A stretch of DNA of 64,000 bases from Deinococcus marmoris (GTDB lineage: Bacteria > Deinococcota > Deinococci > Deinococcales > Deinococcaceae), in NCBI RefSeq assembly GCF_001949125.1, contig NZ_MSTI01000115.1, positions 1 through 64,000 on the forward strand, written 5' to 3'. Made by a program: the position numbers and the translations under genes. Below, piece by piece: positions 18,738-26,860 of the stretch. The notes under the pieces are model-generated. The model was not told where the DNA came from and did not search any database. It saw only the letters and a list, made by a program, of their open reading frames with translations. Within the stretch, counting starts at the first letter, position 1, and every line of letters begins with the position of its first letter.

Positions 18738-19765
18738 CCACTGTGCTGCCGCAGTCTGCCCCGCTGAATGTCGGCATCATCGGCGCGGGGGCCATCTCGC
18801 AGCGGCACTACGAGGGCTACAGCCACGCCGGGGCCAATGTGATGGCCTTCGCCGAAACGAACGGGGCCGCCCGGCAGCGGCGCGAGACCGACTGGAACGC
18901 GCGGGGCTACAGCGACTTCACGGAACTGCTGGAAAGCGGCGGGGTGCAGGCGGTCAGCATCTGCACGCCCAACGCCTTCCACGCGCCCGCTGCCCTGGCT
19001 GCCCTGCGGCGGGGCATTCACGTCCTGTGCGAGAAACCGCTGTCCCTCGATCTGGCCGCCTGCGACGAGATGATCGCGGCGGCGCACGAGGGCGGGGCCA
19101 TTCTGCAAACCGGGCATCACCTGCGTTCCAGCCCCCTGGTGCAGACCGCCAAGCGCCTGATGGACGAGGGCCGCATCGGGCGCGTGACCTTCATGCGGCT
19201 GCGGCAGGCGCACGACTGGGGCGGTGCGCCGGAAGTGCGTGGGGCCTTCGGCAGCCTCGCGGCCAGCGGGGGCGGCACCCTGCTGGACAACGGCTGTCAC
19301 ATGATGGACCTCGCCCGGCACTTTGGCGGCGATGTGGAGAGCATCTACGCCCGCATGGCCACCCTGAAATTTGAGATCGAGGTAGAGGACACCAGCGTCG
19401 CCACCCTGGAGTTTAAAAACGGCGGCTTTGCCAGCGTGGAAAACGCCTGGACGGCCACCGGCTGGGAGGAGAGTTTCGCCGTCTACGGCACAGAGGGAGC
19501 GCTGGAATGCAGCAACCGCCTGGGCAAACCGCGCCTGCGTTTCGTGAACCGCGAATCGGGTTACGGGCAGTGGGGCCAGACGGACGAGACTTGGTACGAC
19601 TTCGCCGCGTCCGACAATGCCCACGTCCGCAGCGTCGTGCGCTTTGTCCAGAGCATTCAGGACGGTGCGCCCGTCGTCTGCACGGGCGAGGACGGGCGCG
19701 AGAGCGTGCGGCTGGTGCTGGGCGGCTACGAGAGTGCGCGGACAGGGCTGCCCGTCCGCTGGTGA
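18734..19765 (+). CDS. Gfo/Idh/MocA family oxidoreductase
   Basis: A 343-residue NAD(P)-dependent sugar dehydrogenase. The N-terminal Rossmann domain shows [26 protein letters not shown] and [19 protein letters not shown], where the EKP lysine is the usual catalytic residue. The C-terminal alpha/beta domain includes [21 protein letters not shown], whose Asp/His pair is typical of the family. GTG 18734 overlaps the thuA stop, so the two are translated together. By analogy with ThuB it may oxidise trehalose or a related disaccharide at C3; this is inference from neighbourhood. Confidence 0.9.
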   Translation: MTTVLPQSAPLNVGIIGAGAISQRHYEGYSHAGANVMAFAETNGAARQRRETDWNARGYSDFTELLESGGVQAVSICTPNAFHAPAALAALRRGIHVLCEKPLSLDLAACDEMIAAAHEGGAILQTGHHLRSSPLVQTAKRLMDEGRIGRVTFMRLRQAHDWGGAPEVRGAFGSLAASGGGTLLDNGCHMMDLARHFGGDVESIYARMATLKFEIEVEDTSVATLEFKNGGFASVENAWTATGWEESFAVYGTEGALECSNRLGKPRLRFVNRESGYGQWGQTDETWYDFAASDNAHVRSVVRFVQSIQDGAPVVCTGEDGRESVRLVLGGYESARTGLPVRW

Positions 19766-19821
19766 ATTGATCCGGGCTGGTGCGTTTGGCTGGCGCGTCA
19801 ATCGTGTATGCAACAGCAAAA

Positions 19822-19863
19822 AGGAGGTGGCGCGAGTAGAACAGTCTACTTGCGCCACCTCCT
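19822..19863. terminator. Very long bidirectional hairpin terminator
   Basis: A 19-bp stem (19822-19840 with 19845-19863, one mismatch) and a 4-base ACAG loop between convergent genes. On the minus strand it is followed by CTTTTTG, which favours ending the DUF937 transcript; on the plus strand the run is the weaker CAAACCTTTG. Confidence 0.75.
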
Positions 19864-19913
19864 CAAACCTTTGATTTAAGACATGTCCGATCCAGGGATC
19901 AGAACAGCGCCTC

Positions 19914-20657
19914 TCAGCGTCGTCCGCTGAACATTCCGATCAGATCGTTGAGGGCATTGCCGTCGCCGTCGCGGTCCAGCACATTGTTGAGGGTGCCGAC
20001 GATGCCGCCCGCGCCGCCCTGCTGGGTGTCCTGTTGCGCCTGATTGTTCTGCGGGGGCAGGCCGGAAATGACCGGGCCGCCGCCCAGTATGCCGCCGCCG
20101 CTCTGGGATTGCTGAGGTTGTGGGGCCTGCTGACCGCCGCCCAGAAGACCGCCGAGCATGCCGCCCAGACCTCCAGCGGAACCGCCGCCGAGGAGTCCGC
20201 CCAGCAAACCGCCGAGGTCCGGGCCACCGCCCTGCCCCCCCTGCTGACCGCCTCCCTGCTGCTTCTGACGGCCCAGGTAGGCCAGCACCAGCGGCGCGGC
20301 CATGCTCAGAATCTGCATGGCAAGCTGGGGATCGATGCCCGCGCGTTTGCCGACGGCGTTGGCGGCAGACTGCTGCTGGTTGCCGAACACATGGCCCAGG
20401 ATTTTCTGACCTTCCTGCATGTTGGGTGCGCCGCCCTGGCTGAACATATCCAGCGCACTGCCGTCGTGCTGGCCCAAAGCCCCGGCCAGCGAGGCCGCGC
20501 CCTGCGGGCTGCCCGCGTTGCGGGTCATGGCCCCCAGCAGCAACGGAATGGCCGCCTCCATCGCGGACGCGGATTGTTGCGGGGTGGCTCTGGTCTGCTG
20601 GCTGACCTGCTGCTGAGCGTTGCCCATCCCGCCGAGCATGTTGAAGATGTCCATCAT
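19914..20657 (-). CDS. DUF937 domain protein, Gly/Gln-rich
   Basis: A 247-residue protein with a DUF937 (YidB-like) N-terminal half: MDIFNMLGG, AMEAAIPLLLGAMTRNA, SLAGAL, GQKILGHVFGNQQ and QLAMQILSMAAPLVLAYLGR. The second half is low complexity, with GLLGGLLGGG-type repeats and glutamine-rich runs. It ends in LDRDGDGNALNDLIGMF, a Ca-binding-loop-like segment found at the C-terminus of many DUF937 proteins. An AGGAGGT-type ribosome binding site lies in front of a double ATG. Function unknown; transcribed alone and ended by the long hairpin. Confidence 0.82.
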   Translation of the reverse strand: MMDIFNMLGGMGNAQQQVSQQTRATPQQSASAMEAAIPLLLGAMTRNAGSPQGAASLAGALGQHDGSALDMFSQGGAPNMQEGQKILGHVFGNQQQSAANAVGKRAGIDPQLAMQILSMAAPLVLAYLGRQKQQGGGQQGGQGGGPDLGGLLGGLLGGGSAGGLGGMLGGLLGGGQQAPQPQQSQSGGGILGGGPVISGLPPQNNQAQQDTQQGGAGGIVGTLNNVLDRDGDGNALNDLIGMFSGRR

Positions 20658-20832
20658 AAGTGTTGACCTCCTGTGGGTGAATGTGAACTATTGAACACCG
20701 CATAGCTTACGCCCTGTGGACTGAGCAAGGACTTCAGAAAAGGTAGAGGTTGGGAGGGGTGTGGCGCACGGACCCCTCCGCCATCTGGCCCATGCGCCCG
20801 CGCTCCGGCAGCCGCTAAGCTCTCTGGCCTGT

Positions 20833-21675
20833 ATGCGAGCGGCCCTGAAACCCACGCCACGCCCCTCCTCCCCACGCCTCAACGCCCCGCTATACGCCTC
20901 GGTGGCGCGGCTGGGCTTCCGGCGGCAGTTCGCGTACCCGCAGGCGGCGCTGTGGGGGCTGATCACCAACCTGTTTTTTGGCGTGCTGCGAATCTCTGTG
21001 CTGGTGGCGCTGTTCGGCAGCAAGCCGCAGGTGGCCGGATACACCGTTCAGGACGCCATTACCTACACCGGACTCACGCAGGCATTCATCATGGCCCTGT
21101 CCCTGTTCGGCTGGACCGATTTCATGCGGACGGTTCACCGGGGCGAGGTGGCCTCCGATCTGCTGCGCCCCCATAACCTGCTGGCCTTCTGGGCGGCGCA
21201 GGACGCGGGCCGCGCGGTGGGCCAGTTCGTGCTGCGCGGTCTGCCGATGCTGGCGCTGTTCGCGCTGATCTGGGGCGCTACGTTTCCCGCCGGGTTCACG
21301 GGCTGGCTGCTGACCACCCTGAGCCTGCTGCTGGCCTGGGCCTGCGGCTTCGCCTTCCGTTTTCTGGTCAACTGCGCGGCCTTCTGGTCCCCGGACGCCG
21401 TGGGCTTCGGGCGCTTTGCCTGGGCGGTGCTGGGCCTGGGCAGCGGTTTCCTGATGCCATTGGCCTTCTTCCCACAATGGTTTCAGGGCGTGCTGGCCTT
21501 CACCCCCTTTCCCAGCATGATGAACACGACGGTGGAAATCTGGCTGGGCGTCACAACCGGGCCGGAAGCGTGGGCGGGATTGGCCGTGCAGTTCGGCTGG
21601 GCGCTGCTTCTGTCTGGAGTGGCGGCGTTCGTGCTGTCACGCGGCTTGCGGCGGTTGGAGGTGGCGGGTGGCTAG
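20833..21675 (+). CDS. ABC-2 type transporter permease (COG4587-like)
   Basis: A 280-residue permease with six hydrophobic segments after a short basic N-terminus. It belongs with the following permease and ATPase to the three-gene exporter group annotated as DUF990/viologen exporter-like. Features include QAALWGLITNLFFGVLR, GLTQAFIMALSLFGW, TVHRGEVASDLLRPHNLL and the closing ALLLSGVAAFVLSRGLRRLEVAGG. ATG 20833 is chosen because the upstream in-frame codons encode a non-hydrophobic leader. The next gene starts at a GTG eight bases before this gene's end. Substrate unknown. Confidence 0.85.
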   Translation: MRAALKPTPRPSSPRLNAPLYASVARLGFRRQFAYPQAALWGLITNLFFGVLRISVLVALFGSKPQVAGYTVQDAITYTGLTQAFIMALSLFGWTDFMRTVHRGEVASDLLRPHNLLAFWAAQDAGRAVGQFVLRGLPMLALFALIWGATFPAGFTGWLLTTLSLLLAWACGFAFRFLVNCAAFWSPDAVGFGRFAWAVLGLGSGFLMPLAFFPQWFQGVLAFTPFPSMMNTTVEIWLGVTTGPEAWAGLAVQFGWALLLSGVAAFVLSRGLRRLEVAGG

Positions 21676-22531
21676 GTCATTCAACTCACGCCCAGGCCAG
21701 AAGAAAGATCTTTTTTCATCCGCCGTCTACCACCTGCACCTCTACTTCCTGCTGCTGCGTGCCCAGGCCCGTTCGCAGGCCGTTTACCGGGTGTCGTTCG
21801 CGCTGGACGCGCTGGGATCGGCCCTGATTACGCTGGCGGAATTTGCCGCCTTCGCGCTGGTGCTGCCGCGTTTCGGTTCGCTGAGCGGCTGGACGCTGGG
21901 AGAGGTCAGCCTGCTCTACGGCCTCGCGGAAATCGCCTTTGTGCTGATGGACCTCGCATTCGGCGGGTTTGATGCCCCCAACCTCAGTCAGCATGTGCGG
22001 AGCGGCAGCTTCAATACCTTTCTGCTGCGGCCCGCGCCCCTGCGCCTGCAAATCTTCGGCTCGGACTTCGCGTTGCGGCGGATCACGCGGGTCTTTCTGG
22101 CGGCGGGGATTCTGGCGTATGGCGTGGGTGCGTCCGGGGCCGTCTTGACGCCCGAAACTGCCCTGCTGCTGGCTGGAAGTGTGCTGGGGATGATCGCCTT
22201 TTTCGGTGGCCTGTTCGTCATCGGCGGCACCCTGACCTTCTGGACGGTGGAGAGCGTGGAGGCCATGAACGTGCTGACCTACGGCGGACGCACCCTGATT
22301 TCCTACCCGATGGATATTTACGGCCAGTTCCTCCGCAAGACCTTCACATACCTGATTCCCGCCGCCTTCCTGTCCTATTTCCCCGTACTGCACGTTCTGG
22401 GCCGTCCCCTGCCGGATGGTCTGCCCCTGCTGGCCGCTTACCTGTCGCCCCTCGTCGGCCCGCTGATGCTGGCGGCGGCCTTCGCGTTCTGGCGCGTGGG
22501 CGTGCGGCATTACGGGGGAACGGGAACGTGA
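21668..22531 (+). CDS. ABC-2 type transporter permease (COG3694-like)
   Basis: The second, 287-residue permease of the exporter, again with about six membrane segments. It shares the pattern of the first: VSLLYGLAEIAFVLMDLAFGGFD, HVRSGSFNTFLLRPAPLRLQI and the ending AAFAFWRVGVRHYGGTGT. GTG 21668 overlaps the end of the first permease gene, so the two are translationally coupled and probably form a heterodimer. A 207-base repeat-rich gap separates it from the ATPase gene. Confidence 0.85.
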   Translation: MARSFNSRPGQKKDLFSSAVYHLHLYFLLLRAQARSQAVYRVSFALDALGSALITLAEFAAFALVLPRFGSLSGWTLGEVSLLYGLAEIAFVLMDLAFGGFDAPNLSQHVRSGSFNTFLLRPAPLRLQIFGSDFALRRITRVFLAAGILAYGVGASGAVLTPETALLLAGSVLGMIAFFGGLFVIGGTLTFWTVESVEAMNVLTYGGRTLISYPMDIYGQFLRKTFTYLIPAAFLSYFPVLHVLGRPLPDGLPLLAAYLSPLVGPLMLAAAFAFWRVGVRHYGGTGT

Positions 22532-22532
22532 A

Positions 22533-22720
22533 TTGGGGTGTGGGACGTGGGTTGTGGGGTGTGGGAAAAGACGTGTACCCCTTGTGTGAGAGGGAGGGAG
22601 GCGCAAAGTGCCGGAAGGGTGAGTCGCAGACCTGCTCGCAGAAGGGGCCACCGGGCAGGCCCAGGAAATCATCAAGTCGCTCTGGCCGTTCACACAACCC
22701 ACCTCCTACACCCCACAACC
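22533..22720. repeat. G-rich inverted repeat element between permease and ATPase genes
   Basis: The left arm (22533-22565, runs of GTGGG/TTGTGGGG) and the right arm (22691-22720) are inverted: GGTTGTGGGGTGT occurs directly at 22550-22562 and in complement in the right arm. A 17-base stretch, 22549-22565, is identical to 33164-33180 at the start of treY. The middle holds no gene that I can support. Confidence 0.55.
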
Positions 22721-22738
22721 TGCTCCAGAGGAGCATCC

Positions 22739-23695
22739 ATGATCACCGTCCACAACCTCAAAAAAACTTTCCGCGTGCATCAGGGCGGGCTATTGCGCGG
22801 TTCCAGCGTCGTCATGGAAGCCGTGAAGGACGTGAGCTTCAGCGTTGAACGCGGCGAGATCGTGGGCTATCTGGGGCCAAACGGCGCGGGCAAAAGTACC
22901 ACCATCAAGGTGCTGACCGGGTTGCTGGTCCCCGACAGCGGGCGGGTGGAGGTGGGCGGTCTGGTGCCGTGGAAGGACCGCCGGGCGCATGTGGCGCGCC
23001 TGGGCGCGGTGTTCGGCCAGCGCACGACGCTGTGGTGGGACCTGCCCGTCCACGAGTCGCTGGAACTCCTGCGCCACATCTACCGCGTGCCCGAACCCCG
23101 GTTTCGCCAGAACCTGCGCGATTTTACCGAGCTGCTGGAACTGGGGCCATTCCTGAACACGCCCGCCCGCGCCCTCAGCCTGGGCCAGCGCATGCGGGCA
23201 GACCTCGCCGCCGCCCTGCTGCACGATCCCGAACTGCTGTTTCTGGACGAGCCGACGGTGGGGCTGGACGTGGTGGCCAAGGAGCGCATCCGCGAATTCA
23301 TCCGGCATATCAACGCCACCCGCGAGGTCACGGTGCTGCTGACCACCCACGATCTGGGCGACGTGGAGCGGCTGGCCCGCCGCGTGATGATCATTGACCA
23401 CGGCTCCCTGCTGTACGACGGCGCGCTGGCGAGTTTGCAGGCCCGCTACGGCAGCGCCCGCGAACTGGTGGTGGATTTTGAGTTCACTCCGATTGACCCG
23501 CAGGTGCCGGGGCTGACACTGCTGGGTGCGGAAGGCCCGCGTGTGCGCTACGGCTTCACCGGGGCTGCCGCCGCCCCGATTGCCCGCGTCACTGCCCACG
23601 CCCCGGTGCGTGACATCACTGTGAAAGAGCCGGAGATTGAGGCGACGATCCGCCGCATTTACGAGGGTGGATTGCTGCGGGATGGGATAATCTGA
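22739..23695 (+). CDS. ABC transporter ATP-binding protein (COG4586-like)
   Basis: The 318-residue ATPase of the exporter. It has Walker A YLGPNGAGKSTTIKVLTGL, a Q-loop region GAVFGQRTTLWWDLPV, the signature ALSLGQRMRADLAAALLHDP, Walker B LLFLDEPTVGLD and the H-loop LLTTHDLGDVERL. GQRTTLWWDLP and LGQRMR are characteristic of the group that works with two DUF990-type permeases. ATG 22739 is preceded by an AGAGGA ribosome binding site; the open frame upstream lies in the G-rich repeat and is not protein-like. The trio should export an unknown hydrophobic or cationic compound. Confidence 0.9.
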   Translation: MITVHNLKKTFRVHQGGLLRGSSVVMEAVKDVSFSVERGEIVGYLGPNGAGKSTTIKVLTGLLVPDSGRVEVGGLVPWKDRRAHVARLGAVFGQRTTLWWDLPVHESLELLRHIYRVPEPRFRQNLRDFTELLELGPFLNTPARALSLGQRMRADLAAALLHDPELLFLDEPTVGLDVVAKERIREFIRHINATREVTVLLTTHDLGDVERLARRVMIIDHGSLLYDGALASLQARYGSARELVVDFEFTPIDPQVPGLTLLGAEGPRVRYGFTGAAAAPIARVTAHAPVRDITVKEPEIEATIRRIYEGGLLRDGII

Positions 23696-23698
23696 ATC

Positions 23699-24118
23699 AT
23701 GGATCAGCGGGATGGCGTGTCAGAAGGCGAACAGCGCGGGCCAACGCCGAGTGTCAGTACGCCGCTGCTTTTTCTGGTCATGCTGAGTGTCGTGGCGGCG
23801 TTTTCGGTGGTCTCCGTTCTCGTGAGTCCCAGCGAAAATCCGCTCAAGCTCTGGCTGGCCGCGCTAATTCCGCTTCCTGCGCTGTTCGGATGGTGGTTCT
23901 GGGCGCGGTATCGGCAGCATCCACAACTCCTGCCAGTCATCTTTCTGGCTTTTGTCGCCGGCCAATTTATTTCTGTGCTGGGCCAGATCGTCGTTGTGGG
24001 CGAGTCTTATAGCCGCACCATCGGCTTCATGTGGCTGAATCTGGCACTGGCTGGCCTGGCATTCATCGGCGGTCTGATTTATCTGTGGTTTCAAACCCGT
24101 CAGGGGAGACAGGTCTGA
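23699..24118 (+). CDS. Small integral membrane protein, unknown function
   Basis: A 139-residue protein with four predicted membrane helices (about residues 20-45, 50-70, 78-100 and 108-130) and short polar ends. It starts three bases after the ABC ATPase stop. A GATAAT box at the very end of the ATPase gene, seven bases before this ATG, could also give it a leaderless transcript of its own. I recognise no family. It may be an accessory of the exporter, but this rests only on position. Confidence 0.65.
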   Translation: MDQRDGVSEGEQRGPTPSVSTPLLFLVMLSVVAAFSVVSVLVSPSENPLKLWLAALIPLPALFGWWFWARYRQHPQLLPVIFLAFVAGQFISVLGQIVVVGESYSRTIGFMWLNLALAGLAFIGGLIYLWFQTRQGRQV

Positions 24119-24233
24119 CGCCCGAGGACTGCCCCGGCCCCAAGGATGACCTGGACGACTGGCGTGATCAGCAGCACTCCAACCCCTCCAACCGCTGACC
24201 ATTCTCATTCCCTGCCCCCATAAGTTCGGGGGT

Positions 24234-24806
24234 GTGTTTGATGCCCTGACTGCCGACGCCCTGCTGGGTGCATTGCTTATTTTCTCGCTCAGAATCGTGG
24301 ACGTGTCGCTGGGAACCTTGCGGATCGGGATGCTGGTGCGCGGCAAACGCCGGATCGCCGGGGTGCTGAGTTTCTTCGAGTCGCTGGTGTGGCTGATGGC
24401 GGCGGCCAAGGTCCTCAGCACGCTGGACAGCCCCCTGCAATTCATCGCCTACGCGGGCGGCTACGCGTCGGGCACCATGCTGGGCGCGAACATCGAGCGC
24501 TGGCTGGCGGTGGGCAAGGTGGTGCTGCGGATTATCGTGCCCGTCAGCGCCCCCGACGTGCAGGAGGCGCTCCGCAAGGCCGGATTTTACGTCACCACCG
24601 TCAACGCCTCGGGCCGTGACGGCGAGGTGAGGATCATGTTCAGCGTGATCGCTCGCAAAAAAATGAAACAGGCGTTCCGCGCCATAGAGGCGGTTTACCC
24701 TAAAGCGTTTGTCACTGTGGAAGAGGTCACCACCGCCCAGCTTCAGGACACCGTGACCCGCCAGGAAGGGCAGGCGTTCCGGCGGCTGCGGATGCTGCGG
24801 AAGTAA
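24234..24806 (+). CDS. DUF2179/DUF5698 (UPF0316) membrane protein
   Basis: A 190-residue protein with an N-terminal membrane part (LLIFSLRIVDVSLGTLRI, FFESLVWLMAAAKVL and FIAYAGGYASGTMLGANIE) and a C-terminal soluble DUF2179 domain (AGFYVTTVNASGRDGEVRIMFSVIARK...IEAVYPKAFVTVEEV). The DUF2179 fold resembles small ligand-binding domains; its role is not established. The start is GTG 24234. The glycosylase gene follows after five bases, so the two are probably co-transcribed. Confidence 0.85.
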   Translation: MFDALTADALLGALLIFSLRIVDVSLGTLRIGMLVRGKRRIAGVLSFFESLVWLMAAAKVLSTLDSPLQFIAYAGGYASGTMLGANIERWLAVGKVVLRIIVPVSAPDVQEALRKAGFYVTTVNASGRDGEVRIMFSVIARKKMKQAFRAIEAVYPKAFVTVEEVTTAQLQDTVTRQEGQAFRRLRMLRK

Positions 24807-24811
24807 GCGCC

Positions 24812-25429
24812 GTGATATCCCCACTGCCCGCCACCTTTTTTGACCGTGATCCAGTGGATGTGGCCCGTGAGTTGCTGGGCGGAACCCTGGTTCATGTCCT
24901 GCCCGGTGGCGAAATCCTGAGCGGCAGAATCGTGGAAACTGAAGCCTACGATTGCCCGCGTGACCCCGCCTGCACCGCTGGACGTTTTCATGCTGCCCGC
25001 AGCGCCGAGATGGCCGTCCAGGCAGGCCGCTGGCTGTTCTGGAGTACGCACGGGCATCCGTTACTGCAAGTGTCGTGCCGCCCGGTGGGCATCGCCGCCA
25101 GCGTCCTGATCCGTGCGCTGGAACCGCTGGAAGGCCGGGGCCAGATGCTCACGCACCGCCCCGTGACCCGCGAACGTGACCTGACCAACGGCCCCGCAAA
25201 ACTGGTCTACGCGCTGGGCATCCGCCCCGCCGAGGTGAAAGGGACGGCGGTGGATAGCGCGGAGTTGCATCTCTTTGCGCCAGCTCTCACTTTGCCCGAT
25301 GAAGAGGTGGAGATCACCGCCCGCGTGGGCATCAGGGAGGGGCGCAACCTGCCGTGGCGGTTCATCGTTCGGGGCAACTTGTGGGTCTCGCCAGGGATAC
25401 CCAGCATGGATCTGGCCCGGCTGGAATAG
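24812..25429 (+). CDS. DNA-3-methyladenine glycosylase (AAG/MPG family)
   Basis: Excises alkylated and deaminated purines (3-methyladenine, hypoxanthine) to start base excision repair. The 205-residue protein has the AAG fold motifs: LPATFFDRDPVDVARELLGGTL, GRIVETEAYDCPRDPACTAG with the catalytic Glu and the YD pair, VLIRALEPLEG, and a LTNGPAKLVYALGI active-site loop. The common HAFGGKT-like loop appears shortened to AGRFHAARSAEM. The start is GTG 24812, five bases after the DUF2179 gene. It is convergent with pilD. Confidence 0.88.
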   Translation: MISPLPATFFDRDPVDVARELLGGTLVHVLPGGEILSGRIVETEAYDCPRDPACTAGRFHAARSAEMAVQAGRWLFWSTHGHPLLQVSCRPVGIAASVLIRALEPLEGRGQMLTHRPVTRERDLTNGPAKLVYALGIRPAEVKGTAVDSAELHLFAPALTLPDEEVEITARVGIREGRNLPWRFIVRGNLWVSPGIPSMDLARLE

Positions 25430-25448
25430 GGGAGAGAGGGGAGAGGCC

Positions 25449-26606
25449 CTACAGCCCCAGCATCCCCCGGTAGCCCGCCACGATGCCCGCGCCCCAGATC
25501 AGTGCCACCAATGCACCGAAGGCCAGGAAGGGACCGAATTTGACCCGGTTCTCCTGCTTGCGCGCCAGTTGGATCACGCCGATGATCGCCCCGGCGAAGA
25601 CGGCCACGAGCAGGGCCACCAGCAACCGCTCCCAGCCCAGGAACGCGCCGATCACGGCAGCCAGCTTCACGTCCCCGAAGCCCATTGCGCTGGCGTCGTA
25701 CTGCTCGTCTGCGCCGTCGTCCTCTGCCTCATCCGCAGCGCCGGGGCGGTGTTTGACCCACCAGTAGATGCCTGCCACCAGAGACACGCCGCCCGCCGCC
25801 GCCAGTGAACCCTGCACCATCAGGATCAGGCCTGGGCCGATGCCCGCGCTGCCGATCACCACGCTCAGAAGCAGACCGCCCAGGGTCAGCAGTTCGGGAA
25901 TGCGGACCACGCGGCGGCTGACCATATTCACCGCCGCCGACAGCAGGCCCACGCCTGCGCCCCACCACGGCCCCAGCCACGCGCCCGCCAGCAGGCCCAG
26001 GCTGATCTGCTGGAACCCAATGGGAAATTCGGGATACTGCCGCTCGCGGAAACGCCGCAGCACCCACGAGCCGAACTGGTTGATGGCGACGAGCAGGCCC
26101 GCGCCCAGCAACGCGCCGTTGACCGCGCCTGCCAGATCGGGCAAGCCCTCCACCGCGTTCCTGCCGTTAAAGAAACCGAAAAGTAAACCCAGCGCCACGC
26201 CGGGCAGCGTCAGCTCGTCGGGAATCGTGTAGGTGTCCAGATCAATCGCGCTGCCCACCAGCAGCAGCGTGAACAGCACCATCAGGCCCAGGCTGCCCGC
26301 GCCGTAAATAAAGATGGGAAACAGCACGGCGATGCCAGCGTAGCCCAGCCCGGTCAGCGCCTCGATAATCGGATACCGCGACTTGATCGGCGCACGGCAG
26401 TAGCGGCATTTGCCGCCCAGCGACAGCCACGAGAACAGCGGCACCAGATCGCGTGGGCTGAGGTCGTGGTCACAGTGGGGGCAATGGCTGGGCGGAAAGG
26501 CGATGTTCTCGCCGCGCGGCAGCCGCCAGATCAGCACGTTGGAAAACGATCCCACCAGCAGGCCGAAGAGACCAGCGAAGACCACCAGCAAGACGTCGAG
26601 ACTCAC
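25449..26606 (-). CDS. pilD: Prepilin peptidase (type IV leader peptidase)
   Basis: Inner-membrane aspartic protease that cleaves, and often N-methylates, type IV prepilins. The 385-residue protein has the cytoplasmic four-cysteine motif CPHC...CRYC (about residues 40-70), then membrane helices. The two catalytic Asp motifs are seen in GSAIDLDTYTIPDE and GFGDVKLAAVIG. It is longer than the usual 250-290 residues because of extra membrane and loop sequence between the two Asp motifs, including a charged AADEAEDDGADEQYD loop. It should serve the pilus operon at 45.6-52.2 kb. The start is GTG 26606 with a leaderless promoter. Confidence 0.92.
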   Translation of the reverse strand: MSLDVLLVVFAGLFGLLVGSFSNVLIWRLPRGENIAFPPSHCPHCDHDLSPRDLVPLFSWLSLGGKCRYCRAPIKSRYPIIEALTGLGYAGIAVLFPIFIYGAGSLGLMVLFTLLLVGSAIDLDTYTIPDELTLPGVALGLLFGFFNGRNAVEGLPDLAGAVNGALLGAGLLVAINQFGSWVLRRFRERQYPEFPIGFQQISLGLLAGAWLGPWWGAGVGLLSAAVNMVSRRVVRIPELLTLGGLLLSVVIGSAGIGPGLILMVQGSLAAAGGVSLVAGIYWWVKHRPGAADEAEDDGADEQYDASAMGFGDVKLAAVIGAFLGWERLLVALLVAVFAGAIIGVIQLARKQENRVKFGPFLAFGALVALIWGAGIVAGYRGMLGL

Positions 26607-26612
26607 GGCAGA

Positions 26613-26618
26613 AGTGTA
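26613..26618 (-). promoter_or_regulatory. Leaderless -10 box of pilD
   Basis: Minus-strand TACACT lies 6 bases before GTG 26606. Confidence 0.55.
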
Positions 26619-26860
26619 AGCGCCCCGGCCTTACAGTGGCCTTCCACGCCAAATCTGTTTCACGACACGTCGTCCTGCGCCGGGGAAGGAGATCACCTTT
26701 TGACCGCGTTCCAACTTGCACCGCCCCCAGGCGTTATGCGGGATAATGAGACACTTCCGAATCTGGCCGGTGCCTGCTTTTGCGCCCCGGCTGCTCCGAT
26801 TCCCCAACGCGCCCGGCTGGTTCTAGTCCGGTATCTCTCAAACAAAGGGTTGAACTGAAC

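Noticed and set aside
26700..26860. Sigma-70 promoter for the nitronate monooxygenase-like gene around GATAAT 26741
   Set aside because: No -35 hexamer at acceptable spacing was found; the TTGCAC upstream is 20 bases away.
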